In this document: piece after piece, positions 29,578 through 38,904 of the stretch
How the letters are laid out: every line of letters starts with the position of its first letter
Position numbering within the stretch: position 1 is the first letter of the stretch
Assembly: GCF_004357995.1 (NCBI RefSeq)
Contig: NZ_SMTK01000005.1
Coordinates: forward strand, 62,001 to 126,000
Length of the DNA: 64,000 nt
From: Arthrobacter crusticola
GTDB lineage: Bacteria; Actinomycetota; Actinomycetes; Actinomycetales; Micrococcaceae
Reading direction: 5' to 3'
Made by a program: the position numbers and the translations under genes
Notes under the pieces: generated by a model
The model's input: only the letters and a program-made list of their open reading frames with translations
The model's database searches: none
Told to the model about the DNA's origin: nothing

Positions 29578-31142
29578 CGCGCGGCCGCCGGGGCGACAGG
29601 AACGGAGCTGCCGGCCGGGCGGAGGCCGGAGGCGGCCAGGGCGGCCCGGAGTGGGGCGGCAGCCTTGTTGACGGTCTCGAGGGCCTCGTCGGCCAGCACG
29701 GAGTCGGCGACGATGCCGCCGCCGGACTGCACGTACGCCCTTCGGTCGCGCAGCAGGGCGGAGCGGATGGCGATGGCCAGGTCCATGTCGCCGGCGAAGT
29801 CGAGGTAGCCGACGACGCCGCCGTAGATGCCCCGCCGGTGGGGCTCGAGCTCATCGATCAGGCGCAGGGCGCGGGGTTTGGGCGCCCCGGAGAGGGTGCC
29901 GGCGGGGAAGGTGGCCGCGAGGACGTCGTAGGCGCTCCGGCCGGGGGCGAGGCGCCCGACGACGGTGGAGACCAGGTGCATGATGTGGCTGAACCGTTCG
30001 ATCTCCATGAACTGGGTGACGTCGACGCTGCCCGGCCGGCAGACCTTTGAGAGGTCGTTGCGGGCCAGGTCCACGAGCATGAGGTGCTCGGCCTTTTCCT
30101 TATCGTCGGCCTTGAGCTCCTCGGCCAGCGCCCGGTCCTCCTCAGGGCCGGCCCCGCGGGGGCGCGATCCGGCGATCGGGTGGGTGATGACCTCGTCCCC
30201 GGTGACCGTGACCAGGGCCTCGGGCGAGGACCCGACGATGGAGTACTCCCTGCCGTCGGCGTCCTCGAGGCTGAAGAGGTACATATAGGGGCTCGGGTTG
30301 GTGGTGCGCAGGATCCGGTACACGTCGAGCGCCGCGGCGTCGCAGTCGAGTTCGAAGCGGCGCGAGATGACGACCTGGAAGACGTCGCCGTCGACGATCG
30401 CCTGCTTTCCGCGCTCGATGGCGGCCAGGTAGAGCGGTTCGTCCCAGCGTTCGCGGACCCGCTCCATCAGCTCCGCCGCCGGCGCCGTGCCGAGGACCGA
30501 GACCGGCTGGTCGGCGGGCTCGGCGAGGGCGGCGAGCATGCGGTCGATACGGGCCACGGCGTCGTGCCAGGCCTCGTCGACCCGTTCGTCGGAGCCGTCG
30601 AAGTTGATGGCGTTGGCGACGAGGGTGAGCGAGCCTTCCGAGTTGTCGTGGATGGCCATGTCGGTGACGAGGCACATGGCCAGTTCGGGCAGGTTGAGGT
30701 CGTCCTCGGGCGGGCTGGTCAGGCGCTCCCAGTGCCGGACGGCCTCCCAGCCGACGAACCCGACGAGGCCGGAGGTGAACGGCGGAAGCCCGGGGAAGCG
30801 TTCGGTGCGCAGCGCCTCGACGGTGAGCCGCACCGCGTCCACGGGGCTGCCGGAGGTCGGGACCCCGGCGGGCGGTTCGCCCAGCCAGTGCGCCTCGCCG
30901 CCGCGGGAGGTCAGGGTGGCCCGGGACTTGGAGCCGATGAACGAGTACCGTGACCAGACGCCCCCGCCGGCGGCCGACTCCATCAGGAAGGTGCCCGGCC
31001 GGCCGTCGGCCAGCCTCCGGTACACCCCGATGGGCGTGTGGGCGTCGGCCAGGACCTTCACGGAGACCGGAATGACCCGGCGGTCCGCGGCCAGGCGGCG
31101 GAACTCCTCGAGGGTGGGGCTGATCGTTCCGAGCTGCTGCAT
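29574..31142 (-). CDS. trpE: anthranilate synthase component I
   Basis: This 522-aa enzyme makes anthranilate from chorismate with ammonia supplied by TrpG (not nearby). The N-terminal feedback site LMESA (Trp inhibition) and catalytic motifs IAGSRPRG, GSSPEALVTV and GTLSGAPKPRA are present. I chose the ATG at 31142 (MQQLGTIS) because it matches the family start; an in-frame extension to 31172 overlaps hisI. It begins 4 bp after the hisI stop. No leader peptide or attenuator is visible. Confidence 0.96.
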   Translation of the reverse strand: MQQLGTISPTLEEFRRLAADRRVIPVSVKVLADAHTPIGVYRRLADGRPGTFLMESAAGGGVWSRYSFIGSKSRATLTSRGGEAHWLGEPPAGVPTSGSPVDAVRLTVEALRTERFPGLPPFTSGLVGFVGWEAVRHWERLTSPPEDDLNLPELAMCLVTDMAIHDNSEGSLTLVANAINFDGSDERVDEAWHDAVARIDRMLAALAEPADQPVSVLGTAPAAELMERVRERWDEPLYLAAIERGKQAIVDGDVFQVVISRRFELDCDAAALDVYRILRTTNPSPYMYLFSLEDADGREYSIVGSSPEALVTVTGDEVITHPIAGSRPRGAGPEEDRALAEELKADDKEKAEHLMLVDLARNDLSKVCRPGSVDVTQFMEIERFSHIMHLVSTVVGRLAPGRSAYDVLAATFPAGTLSGAPKPRALRLIDELEPHRRGIYGGVVGYLDFAGDMDLAIAIRSALLRDRRAYVQSGGGIVADSVLADEALETVNKAAAPLRAALAASGLRPAGSSVPVAPAAAR

Positions 31143-31146
31143 GCGC

Positions 31147-31608
31147 CTAGCCTTCCTTGCTTCCGTCGGCACTGCTTCCGGCGGCGCTGCTTCCGGCGGC
31201 GACGGTGTCGTCCCTGTTGCCGGTCACGGCATCGAGTTCCCGGCCGTCGAAGCAGGTGCGGGTGCCGGTGTGGCAGGCCGCGCCGACCTGGTCGACGGCC
31301 ACGAGCAGGGCGTCGCCGTCGCAGTCGAGGGACACCGACTTCACCCACTGGGTGTGTCCGGAGGTGTCCCCCTTGCGCCAGTACTCCCGGCGGGAGCGGG
31401 AGTAAAAGGTGACGCGGCCGGTGGTGAGGGTGCGCCGCAGGGCTTCCTCGTCCATCCAGCCGAGCATGAGCACTTCAAGGGTGTCGTACTGCTGCACGAT
31501 GGCGGCGACGAGCCCGGCGTCGTCGCGCTTGAGCGCGGCGGCGACGTCGGGGTCAAGGCGGAGGGCGGGGTCCGCGGCGGGCGGGGGGCCGGACTGGGGA
31601 GAAGACAT
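31147..31608 (-). CDS. hisI: phosphoribosyl-AMP cyclohydrolase
   Basis: This 153-aa enzyme hydrolyses PR-AMP in histidine synthesis. Zinc and metal motifs are visible ([13 protein letters not shown] and CHTGTRTCF), as is the family segment [16 protein letters not shown]. The C-terminus has a Gly/Ser/Ala-rich tail. It is the monofunctional form; hisE is a separate gene at 34062. I chose the ATG at 31608; the longer frame to 31671 has no homologous residues. It heads the leftward trp transcription unit. Confidence 0.95.
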   Translation of the reverse strand: MSSPQSGPPPAADPALRLDPDVAAALKRDDAGLVAAIVQQYDTLEVLMLGWMDEEALRRTLTTGRVTFYSRSRREYWRKGDTSGHTQWVKSVSLDCDGDALLVAVDQVGAACHTGTRTCFDGRELDAVTGNRDDTVAAGSSAAGSSADGSKEG

Positions 31609-31687
31609 CGGAACCAATTCTAGTGCCGCGCCAACGCGCCCCGCGCAGCGTCCCCACGGGAGCCGCTTCATGCTAGCTTTTCCAGTG

Positions 31688-32332
31688 ATGCGCTATGTCA
31701 CTCCGTCCCGTGAGGTTCTGGCCGAAACCCTGATGGCGGCCGGACCGGACTCCCCCACGCTCTGTGACGGCTGGCGGACCCGGGAACTGGCGGCCCACCT
31801 GTACCTTCGGGAGCACCGGCCGGCCCACGGGCTGGGCCTGGTGGTGAAACCGCTGGCGCCGGCCGCGGACCGGGCGGTGCGCAGGACGGCGGAGGCCGCG
31901 GCCACCGCGGAAGGCTACACCGCCCTGGTGGAGAAGTTCCGGGCCGGCCCTCCCCCGCTCTCGCCCCTGCGGATCGGCGGCATCGCCCGGAATGCGAACC
32001 TCGTCGAATATTTCGTCCACACCGAGGATGTCCGGCGGGCCGGAACCCGGTGGGCGCCGCGCGCCCTCGATGAGGGGTACTCGTCGGCGCTGTGGACCGA
32101 ACTGATCAAGCGCGCCGCCCTGCTCTACCGGGGAGTGGATGTGGGCGTCGTGCTGGTGCGCCCCGACGGGCCCCGCCATGTGGCGCGCCGCGCGCCGGTG
32201 TCGGTGGCGATCGTCGGCGAACCCTCCGAACTGCTCCTCCACGCCCACGGACGGCGGCGGCAGGCTCTGGTCACCTTCGAGGGCCGGCCCGACGCTGTGG
32301 CGCTGCTCGAAAGCGCCGACGTCGGGCCCTGA
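31688..32332 (+). CDS. TIGR03085 family (mycothiol-isomerase/DinB-like) protein
   Basis: This 214-aa protein starts [20 protein letters not shown] and contains the [21 protein letters not shown] metal-binding-region pattern of the maleylpyruvate-isomerase/DinB superfamily, plus [17 protein letters not shown]03085 proteins are actinobacterial and of unproven function. An alternative ATG at 31670 would add six residues. It lies on the plus strand between hisI and hisF, both leftward. Confidence 0.85.
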   Translation: MRYVTPSREVLAETLMAAGPDSPTLCDGWRTRELAAHLYLREHRPAHGLGLVVKPLAPAADRAVRRTAEAAATAEGYTALVEKFRAGPPPLSPLRIGGIARNANLVEYFVHTEDVRRAGTRWAPRALDEGYSSALWTELIKRAALLYRGVDVGVVLVRPDGPRHVARRAPVSVAIVGEPSELLLHAHGRRRQALVTFEGRPDAVALLESADVGP

Positions 32333-32380
32333 CGGCCTCCGGGGCCCTGCCGCCGGAAGCCGGCGCGTGAAAGTCGGGTC

Positions 32381-33151
32381 CTAGCGGACGGGGTACCCGG
32401 CATCCCGGATGGCCTTCTTGACCTGCGCGATGGCGTCGGGAGGCCCGAAGTGGAAGATCGAGGCCGCCAGCACCGCATCGGCCCCGGCCGCCACGGCCGG
32501 CGGGAAGTGCTCGGGCGCCCCTGCGCCGCCCGAGGCGATCAGCGGCACCCCGACCGCCGCGCGGACCGCGCGGATCAGTTCGAGGTCGAACCCGTCCTTG
32601 GTGCCGTCGGCGTCGATTGAGTTGAGCAGGATCTCCCCGACCCCACGGTCGGCGGCTTCCCGCGCCCAGGCGACAGCGTCGATCCCGGTGCCGGTGCGCC
32701 CGCCGTGCGTGGTCACCTCGAAGCCCGAGGGCGTCTGCGCGTCCCGTGTGCGGCGCGCGTCGAGGGAGAGGACCAGCACCTGGGAGCCGAAGTGCCGGGT
32801 GATGTCGTCGATGAGGGCCGGCTCCGCCACGGCGGCGGTGTTGATCGAGGCCTTGTCGGCGCCGTAGCGCAGAAGCCGGTCGACGTCGGCGGTGCTGCGG
32901 ACACCTCCGCCGACGGTCAGCGGGATGAAGACCTCTTCGGCGGTGCGGCCGACGACGTCGAACGTGGTCTCCCGCTGGGAGGAGGACGCGGTGACGTCGA
33001 GGAAGGTCAGTTCGTCCGCGCCGGCGCGGTCGTAGCGGTGGGCCAGTTCCACGGGGTCGCCGGCGTCGCGGAGGTCCTCGAACTTGACGCCTTTCACCAC
33101 GCGGCCGGCGTCGACGTCGAGGCAGGGAATGACACGGATTGCGACAGCCAT
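32381..33151 (-). CDS. hisF: imidazole glycerol phosphate synthase, cyclase subunit
   Basis: This 256-aa TIM barrel makes imidazole glycerol phosphate and AICAR from PRFAR using ammonia from HisH. The catalytic Asp residues are in [14 protein letters not shown] and LSLDARR. Other family motifs are GGGVRS and [10 protein letters not shown]. HisH is not in the window. It lies 9 bp downstream of hisG and is probably co-transcribed with it. Confidence 0.98.
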   Translation of the reverse strand: MAVAIRVIPCLDVDAGRVVKGVKFEDLRDAGDPVELAHRYDRAGADELTFLDVTASSSQRETTFDVVGRTAEEVFIPLTVGGGVRSTADVDRLLRYGADKASINTAAVAEPALIDDITRHFGSQVLVLSLDARRTRDAQTPSGFEVTTHGGRTGTGIDAVAWAREAADRGVGEILLNSIDADGTKDGFDLELIRAVRAAVGVPLIASGGAGAPEHFPPAVAAGADAVLAASIFHFGPPDAIAQVKKAIRDAGYPVR

Positions 33152-33160
33152 GGAAGCCCC

Positions 33161-34006
33161 CTAGATCCTGCAGGCGTGGATGGTGCTGACGAGGATGGCG
33201 CGCGCGCCCAGCTCGTAGAGTTCATCCATCACCCGGTTGGTCTGGTTGCGCTTGATCATGGAGCGCACGGCGACCCAGTCGGAGTCGCGCAGCGGGGAAA
33301 TAGTGGGCGACTCGAGGCCCGGGGTGAGGGCGGCGGCCTCGTCGACGAGTTCCTTGCGGATGTCGTAGTCCATCATCACGTACTGGCGGGCCACGAGCAC
33401 GCCCTGCAGCCGGCGCAGGAGGACGTCGAGTCCGGCGGGCGCCTGGCCTTCGGCCCGCCCGATCAGCACCGCCTCGCTGCGAAGGATGGGCTCGCCGAAG
33501 ATTTCCATCCCGGCGGCCTTAAGGGTGGTCCCGGTTTCGACGACGTCGGCGATGGCATCGGCCACTCCGAGGCGCACCGAGGATTCCACTGCGCCGTCGA
33601 GGCGGACCACCGTGGCGTTCACGCCGCGTTCCGTGAGGTAGTCCCGCAGCAGCCCGTCATAGCTGGTGGCGAGGCGTTTGCCGGAGAGCTCCTCGAGGGA
33701 GGAGAAGTCCCCCACCGGCCCGGCGAAGCGGAAGGTGGAAGCGCCAAAGCCGAGCTGCAGGAGCTCCTCGGCCTTGACCTGCGCGTCGAGCAGCAGGTCA
33801 CGGCCGGTGATGCCGACGTCGAGGGTGCCGGAGCCGACGTAGACGGCGATGTCGCGGGGGCGGAGGAAGAAGAATTCAATGTCGTTGTCCGGGTCGACCA
33901 GGACCAGCTCGCGCGGATCGCGGCGCTGGCGGTAGCCGGCCTCGGCCAGCATGGCGGTTGCGGATTCGGACAGCGCGCCCTTGTTGGGAACTGCTACTCG
34001 AAGCAT
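33161..34006 (-). CDS. hisG: ATP phosphoribosyltransferase, long form
   Basis: This 281-aa enzyme performs the first committed step of histidine synthesis. It contains the PRT loop [12 protein letters not shown] and the N-terminal [16 protein letters not shown]-terminal ACT-like regulatory domain (about residues 205-281; [14 protein letters not shown] onward) marks the long form, feedback-inhibited by histidine and independent of HisZ. It lies 55 bp downstream of hisE. Confidence 0.97.
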   Translation of the reverse strand: MLRVAVPNKGALSESATAMLAEAGYRQRRDPRELVLVDPDNDIEFFFLRPRDIAVYVGSGTLDVGITGRDLLLDAQVKAEELLQLGFGASTFRFAGPVGDFSSLEELSGKRLATSYDGLLRDYLTERGVNATVVRLDGAVESSVRLGVADAIADVVETGTTLKAAGMEIFGEPILRSEAVLIGRAEGQAPAGLDVLLRRLQGVLVARQYVMMDYDIRKELVDEAAALTPGLESPTISPLRDSDWVAVRSMIKRNQTNRVMDELYELGARAILVSTIHACRI

Positions 34007-34061
34007 TGGGGAGTCTTTCGCTCGAAGAGGATGAGGGTCTGGGATCTGCGCCGCGGTGCGG

Positions 34062-34325
34062 CTACAGATGCTTGTAGACGTCCTGGAGCGTCAGGCCCTT
34101 GGCGAGCATGAGGACCTGCAGGTGGTAGAGCAGCTGGGAGATCTCTTCGGCGGCGTTCTCGTTCGACTCGTACTCGGCGGCCATCCATACCTCGGCGGCT
34201 TCCTCGACGACCTTCTTGCCGATTCCGTGGACGCCGGAGTCAAGTTCGGCCACGGTCTTGGACCCGGCGGGGCGGGCGGTGGCCTTCGCGCTGAGCTCCT
34301 CGAAGAGGGAATCAAAGGTTTTCAC
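34062..34325 (-). CDS. hisE: phosphoribosyl-ATP pyrophosphatase
   Basis: This 87-aa enzyme removes pyrophosphate from PR-ATP. It starts [15 protein letters not shown] and carries the MazG-like motif [20 protein letters not shown] that binds magnesium. It is the stand-alone form, upstream of hisG in the same direction. Confidence 0.97.
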   Translation of the reverse strand: MKTFDSLFEELSAKATARPAGSKTVAELDSGVHGIGKKVVEEAAEVWMAAEYESNENAAEEISQLLYHLQVLMLAKGLTLQDVYKHL

Positions 34326-34408
34326 CGTGCCAACGTTACTGGGTTCCCCGCCGGGTTCCGCATCCGGGGGGCGGGGTGTGACAAAAACCTCCGCCCCCGG
34401 GCCGGGGA

Positions 34409-35564
<1,156 letters not shown>

Positions 35565-35568
<4 letters not shown>

Positions 35569-36191
35569 GTCGTCGCTCCGCGGGCGAAGCCGAGCAGGCG
35601 CTCGGTGTACTTGGCCAGCACGTCCATCTCCAGGTTGACCGGGTCTCCGGGCACCTTGGTTCCCAGGCCGGTCTCCGCGAGGGTGGTGGGGATCAGTCCC
35701 ACCTCGAACCAGGGGTCCTGCTCCTCGGGGGCGCTGACCGAGGTCACCGTCAGGGAGACGCCGTCGATCGCGATTGAGCCCTTCTCGGCGGCATAGCGGG
35801 CCAGGGAGGCGGGCAGCGAGAAGCGGAGGCGGTGCCACGTCCCGAGGTCCTCGCGTTCGCGCAGCACGCCGAGACCGTCAACGTGGCCCTGGACGACATG
35901 CCCGTCGAGCCGGCCTCCGGCGGGGACGCAGCGTTCGAGGTTCACCGGTGCCCCTGGTGTGAGGGTGCCGGTGGTGGTGCGGCGCAGGGTCTCGCCCATG
36001 ACGTCGACCGCCACCCTGGCGCCGTCGAGCTGGACCGCCGTAAGGCAGACCCCGTTCACGGCGATGGAGGCACCCGGGGTGAGGTCGGTGCCGGTGGCGG
36101 CCGCCTCGAAGACGAGCACCGCGCTTTCCCCGTCGGCTGCGAGGTCGAGGGAGACGACGCGTCCCTGTTCTGAAACGATTCCGGTGAAGAT
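35565..36191 (-). CDS. ribE: riboflavin synthase alpha chain, probable ATC start
   Basis: This 208-aa enzyme dismutates two lumazines to riboflavin. It has the two-lobe lumazine-binding repeat (VNGVCLTAV ... [21 protein letters not shown]). The family's invariant N-terminus M-F-T-G-I-V appears here as codons ATC TTC ACC GGA ATC GTT at 36191-36174. An in-frame TAA (the ribD stop) lies just 3 bp upstream, so no other start can include FTGIV. A good SD (aggag) sits 6 nt before the ATC. The first GTG (36119) would remove 24 conserved residues. I therefore infer ATC initiation, or a sequencing error in an ATG. Confidence 0.88.
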
Positions 36192-36194
36192 GGC

Positions 36195-37397
36195 TTACTC
36201 CTGGTTGTGCTGGGGGGTGGACGGGGTTGCCGGTGTGCCGGTCGCGGTGCCCGCTGCGGTTGCAGTGCGATCGGCGGCGGTGCGGTCGGCGGCGGTGCGG
36301 TCGGCTGGTGTGCCATTGTCGTCGTCGGCGGGGCGCAGGCGCAGGCGCACGTCCGGCCCCAGCTGGGTGACGGCGCCTCCGCCGGCCGGGTCGGGGACCC
36401 ACCGGTGCGCGGCGGCCAGCGTCGGCACGCCGACCGGGGGGAACATCGGCGTCCCCTCGCCCAGCACCACCGGCGCGATGTAGCTGACCAGCTCATCCAC
36501 GGCCCCCGCCGCCAGGAACGCCCCGGCGATTCCGGGGCCTCCCTCGACGAGGACATGGCGGACGCCGCGGCTGTGCAGTTCGGCCAGGGCCGTGGGGACA
36601 TCGCGGGTGGCCAACGGGAGGAATCCCGGGCCGCGGACGGCGGCGTCCTGGGGCACCGGGCGCAGTCCCATGACGGCGCGCAGCGGCTGGGCCGGGGGCG
36701 TGCTGCCGGCGGTTCCGGCATCGTCCGTAGGGACCGGCCGGGCGGTCAGGCGCGGGTTGTCGGCGAGCACCGTGCCGGTGCCGGCGAGGACGGCGTCGAC
36801 CCGGGCGCGGATGGCGTGGCCGTCGGCGCGGGCCTGGCTGCCGGTGATCCACTGGCTCGTGCCGTCGGCCGCCGCGACCCGGCCGTCGAGGCTCGACGCG
36901 GTCTTGAGGGTGACGAAGGGCCGGGCTTGGGCGGTGGCGCGCAGCCACCGGCCGTTAAGGTGTTCCGATTGCGTCTGTCGGAGTCCGCCGTCGGTCTCGA
37001 CGCCGCGGTCTCGAAGCCAGCGGGCGCCTCCGGCGGCCTGGGCCGTGCGGTCGGGGGCGGCGAAAACCACCCTGCGGATGCCCGCCGCGTGGATGGCCGC
37101 GGAGCAGGGCCCGGTGCGTCCCTGGTGGTTGCACGGTTCGAGGGTGACGACCATGGTGCCGCCGGCCGGGTCCGCGCCGCGGGAGCGGGCGTCGGCCAGC
37201 GCGGCGACCTCGGCGTGGGGCGTGCCGGCCCCGCGGTGGTACCCGGAGCCGAGCACCTGCCCTTCGGGGCTCAGCACGACCGCGCCGACCAGGGGGTTGG
37301 CGCCGCGCACTCCCTGTGCGGCAAGCTCGAGGGCACGGTCCATGGCGCGGACCTCGGCCGGGTCCAGGGCCCGCGGATCCTGTGCTGCTGGCGTCAC
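36195..37397 (-). CDS. ribD: bifunctional pyrimidine deaminase/reductase of riboflavin synthesis
   Basis: This 400-aa enzyme has an N-terminal zinc deaminase (HAEVAAL and EPCNHQGRTGPC) and a C-terminal reductase (FVTLKTASSLDGRVA, VLVEGGPGIAGAFL). The last 35 residues are a low-complexity tail with an ADRTA repeat. The GTG start at 37397 overlaps the ribM stop (GTGA). The stop at 36195 lies 3 bp before ribE. Confidence 0.96.
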   Translation of the reverse strand: MTPAAQDPRALDPAEVRAMDRALELAAQGVRGANPLVGAVVLSPEGQVLGSGYHRGAGTPHAEVAALADARSRGADPAGGTMVVTLEPCNHQGRTGPCSAAIHAAGIRRVVFAAPDRTAQAAGGARWLRDRGVETDGGLRQTQSEHLNGRWLRATAQARPFVTLKTASSLDGRVAAADGTSQWITGSQARADGHAIRARVDAVLAGTGTVLADNPRLTARPVPTDDAGTAGSTPPAQPLRAVMGLRPVPQDAAVRGPGFLPLATRDVPTALAELHSRGVRHVLVEGGPGIAGAFLAAGAVDELVSYIAPVVLGEGTPMFPPVGVPTLAAAHRWVPDPAGGGAVTQLGPDVRLRLRPADDDNGTPADRTAADRTAADRTATAAGTATGTPATPSTPQHNQE

Positions 37398-38083
37398 TGG
37401 ATCTGCTTCACGGGGGCATCGACGGCGGACACCAGCCGGGCCTCCGCCCGTCGGCGCTCGCGGGTCCACACGGCGAACCCGATGATGGTGAAAGCGCCGT
37501 AGATCAGGTACATGACGGCGCTGGCGTAGTAGCCGGCGCTGAAGAGCAGGGGAACCCCGACGATGTCCACGGCGACCCAGATCAGCCAGAATTCGACCCA
37601 GCCCTTGGCCATGCCGAAGGTGGCCAGGAGGGAGCCGACGAAGGTCCAGGCGTCGGCCCATACCGGCTCGTACGAGCCCAGGGCACGGAACAACGGGGTA
37701 AGGGCCACGGTGCCGAGAATCATCCCGGCGACCAGCCCGATGCGCGCCCGGCCGGAGGCCCAGCGGGGGGTGACGGCCGAGCCGGCGGCCTGCCGGCCTG
37801 CCTGCCACTGGCGCCAGCCGTAGACCGAGACGACGATGAACATCACCTGGCGGCCGGCCTGACCGAGAAGGTCAACGGTGCCGGCTCCGCCGAAGGCAGA
37901 ACCGAGGAAGACGGTCAGGAGCAGGACATTGCCCACGATGCCGACAGGCCAGGCCCAGACGCGCCGGCGCATGCCGCCCAGGACGCTGAGCAGGCCGAAA
38001 ACGTTTCCAATGACCTCACGCAGCAGCAGGGAACTGCTGCCTACGGGAATGCGGGCTTCGAAGAGCCACTGAAGAAGATCCAT
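37394..38083 (-). CDS. ribM: PnuC-like riboflavin transporter
   Basis: This 229-aa membrane protein of the PnuC family has about seven helices and family motifs such as NVFGLLSVLGGMRRRVWAWP and the C-terminal YLIYGAFTIIGFAVW. PnuC homologues behind FMN riboswitches in actinobacteria (RibM/PnuX in Corynebacterium and Streptomyces) take up riboflavin, and this gene is the first after the riboswitch and coupled to ribD. I chose the ATG at 38083 (MDLLQW), with an SD-like aggaac 4 bp upstream. Confidence 0.85.
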   Translation of the reverse strand: MDLLQWLFEARIPVGSSSLLLREVIGNVFGLLSVLGGMRRRVWAWPVGIVGNVLLLTVFLGSAFGGAGTVDLLGQAGRQVMFIVVSVYGWRQWQAGRQAAGSAVTPRWASGRARIGLVAGMILGTVALTPLFRALGSYEPVWADAWTFVGSLLATFGMAKGWVEFWLIWVAVDIVGVPLLFSAGYYASAVMYLIYGAFTIIGFAVWTRERRRAEARLVSAVDAPVKQIQ

Positions 38084-38178
38084 GTCGTTCCTAACCGTCT
38101 CAACGGCTCGGGGTGACGACAGCTGAAGCGACTCAGGCCACGCGTGGCGGAGCCGCCAGCGTGGACCTCCGCGGCACA

Positions 38179-38197
38179 GTCCCCGAAGAAAGGGGAC
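38179..38197 (-). promoter_or_regulatory. candidate expression-platform hairpin of the rib leader
   Basis: On the minus strand gtcccc pairs with ggggac around a 7-nt loop (tttcttc), between the riboswitch and the ribM start. It could be part of the switching structure, but the short stem makes this tentative. Confidence 0.35.
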
Positions 38198-38219
38198 GCG
38201 TCGGCGGCGTCCTGCTGTT

Positions 38220-38358
38220 CGTGCTTCTCCCATCCAGACTTTAACTGTCGGTGCCGGAATTTCACCGGCTCAACCGAGGGCTCCCGCGCGGATGCGCAGT
38301 CACCACCGGGTCGCGGACTATAACCGCCGGTTCGGAATTACACCGACCCCGGAGCACG
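38220..38358 (-). promoter_or_regulatory. FMN riboswitch (RFN element) controlling ribM-ribD-ribE-ribB-ribH
   Basis: On the minus strand the conserved order is present: ccggggtcggtgtaattccg, aaccggcggttatagtccgc, gacccggtgg, then ggtgaaattccggcaccgac, agttaaagtctggatgggag and aagcacg. The P1 helix pairs cgtgct (38358-38353) with agcacg (38225-38220). FMN binding lowers expression of the downstream rib genes in this class. Confidence 0.96.
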
Positions 38359-38632
38359 TACTTGTATGATTCTTCCACAACGCGGGACCTGACCGAGTTA
38401 TTTCACTCCCGGTGACGGTCCGCCGGCTATTTTCGACGGGCCGCGCTCCACGAACCCCGGAGAATCGCGCCAGTTCCCGGATTTCGAGCTGCTCCTGCAT
38501 CCCGAACCGGCAGCTCACTTCCCTTATTTGACGTAATGATGTGGCGAACGGCACACCCGTTGCGGAGGGAATGCGGGTACGCCCGAGGGCTTGTTGGTAC
38601 CGTCAAGGCCCGCGTGGACACGCACCCGCTCC

Positions 38633-38700
38633 CCCGCCCGAAACTGCAGCTCACCACGCTTTCCCGGCCGCAGAACGTGGTGACCTGCACACTCGGCGGG
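38633..38700. repeat. REP-like imperfect hairpin, copy 1
   Basis: The arm cgaaactgcagctcaccacg (38639-38658) pairs at 16 of 20 positions with cgtggtgacctgcacactcg (38676-38695), with outer ccc/ggg flanks. It is related to copy 2 at 38796. Confidence 0.75.
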
Positions 38701-38706
38701 GTGGAG

Positions 38707-38779
38707 GGCGACGGCGCGGCGACGGCGGGCGGAAGCCGGGTGGCAGCGGGGCGACGGCGCGGCGACGGCGGGCGGAAGC
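38707..38779 (+). repeat. two direct copies of a 30-bp GC-rich unit
   Basis: A 30-bp unit beginning ggcgacggcgcggcgacggc and ending ggcggaagc occurs at 38707-38736 and again at 38750-38779, a period of 43 bp. Confidence 0.8.
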
Positions 38780-38795
38780 ACGCCGGAAATGCAAA

Positions 38796-38867
38796 AGCCC
38801 GCCGAAACTGCAGGTCACCACGCTTCCGGTGGCCGGAGACGTGGTGAGCTGCAGTTTCGAGCGGGCT
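38796..38867. repeat. REP-like long hairpin, copy 2, just downstream of aspS
   Basis: Arm agcccgc plus cgaaactgcaggtcaccacg (38796-38822) pairs with cgtggtgagctgcagtttcg plus gcgggct (38840-38867), with one mismatch, a single-base bulge and a 17-nt loop. It starts 38 bp past the aspS stop and may also end or stabilise that transcript. Confidence 0.85.
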
Positions 38868-38904
38868 GGCCGGTAGGCCGCGCGTCGGGTCCCTGGGCCG
38901 GGAG

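Larger units (their letters stand above)
38084..38904. other. 820-bp gene-free region: riboswitch and REP-like hairpins
   Basis: This holds the rib leader (FMN riboswitch 38220-38358 and its expression platform), two REP-like hairpins (38633-38700, 38796-38867), and a 30-bp direct repeat between them. No gene is convincing. Confidence 0.75.

Noticed and set aside
38427..38855. Short ORFs with LQLTT...VVSCSF-like peptides
   Set aside because: They are translations of the REP-like inverted repeats, seen on both strands, not genes.
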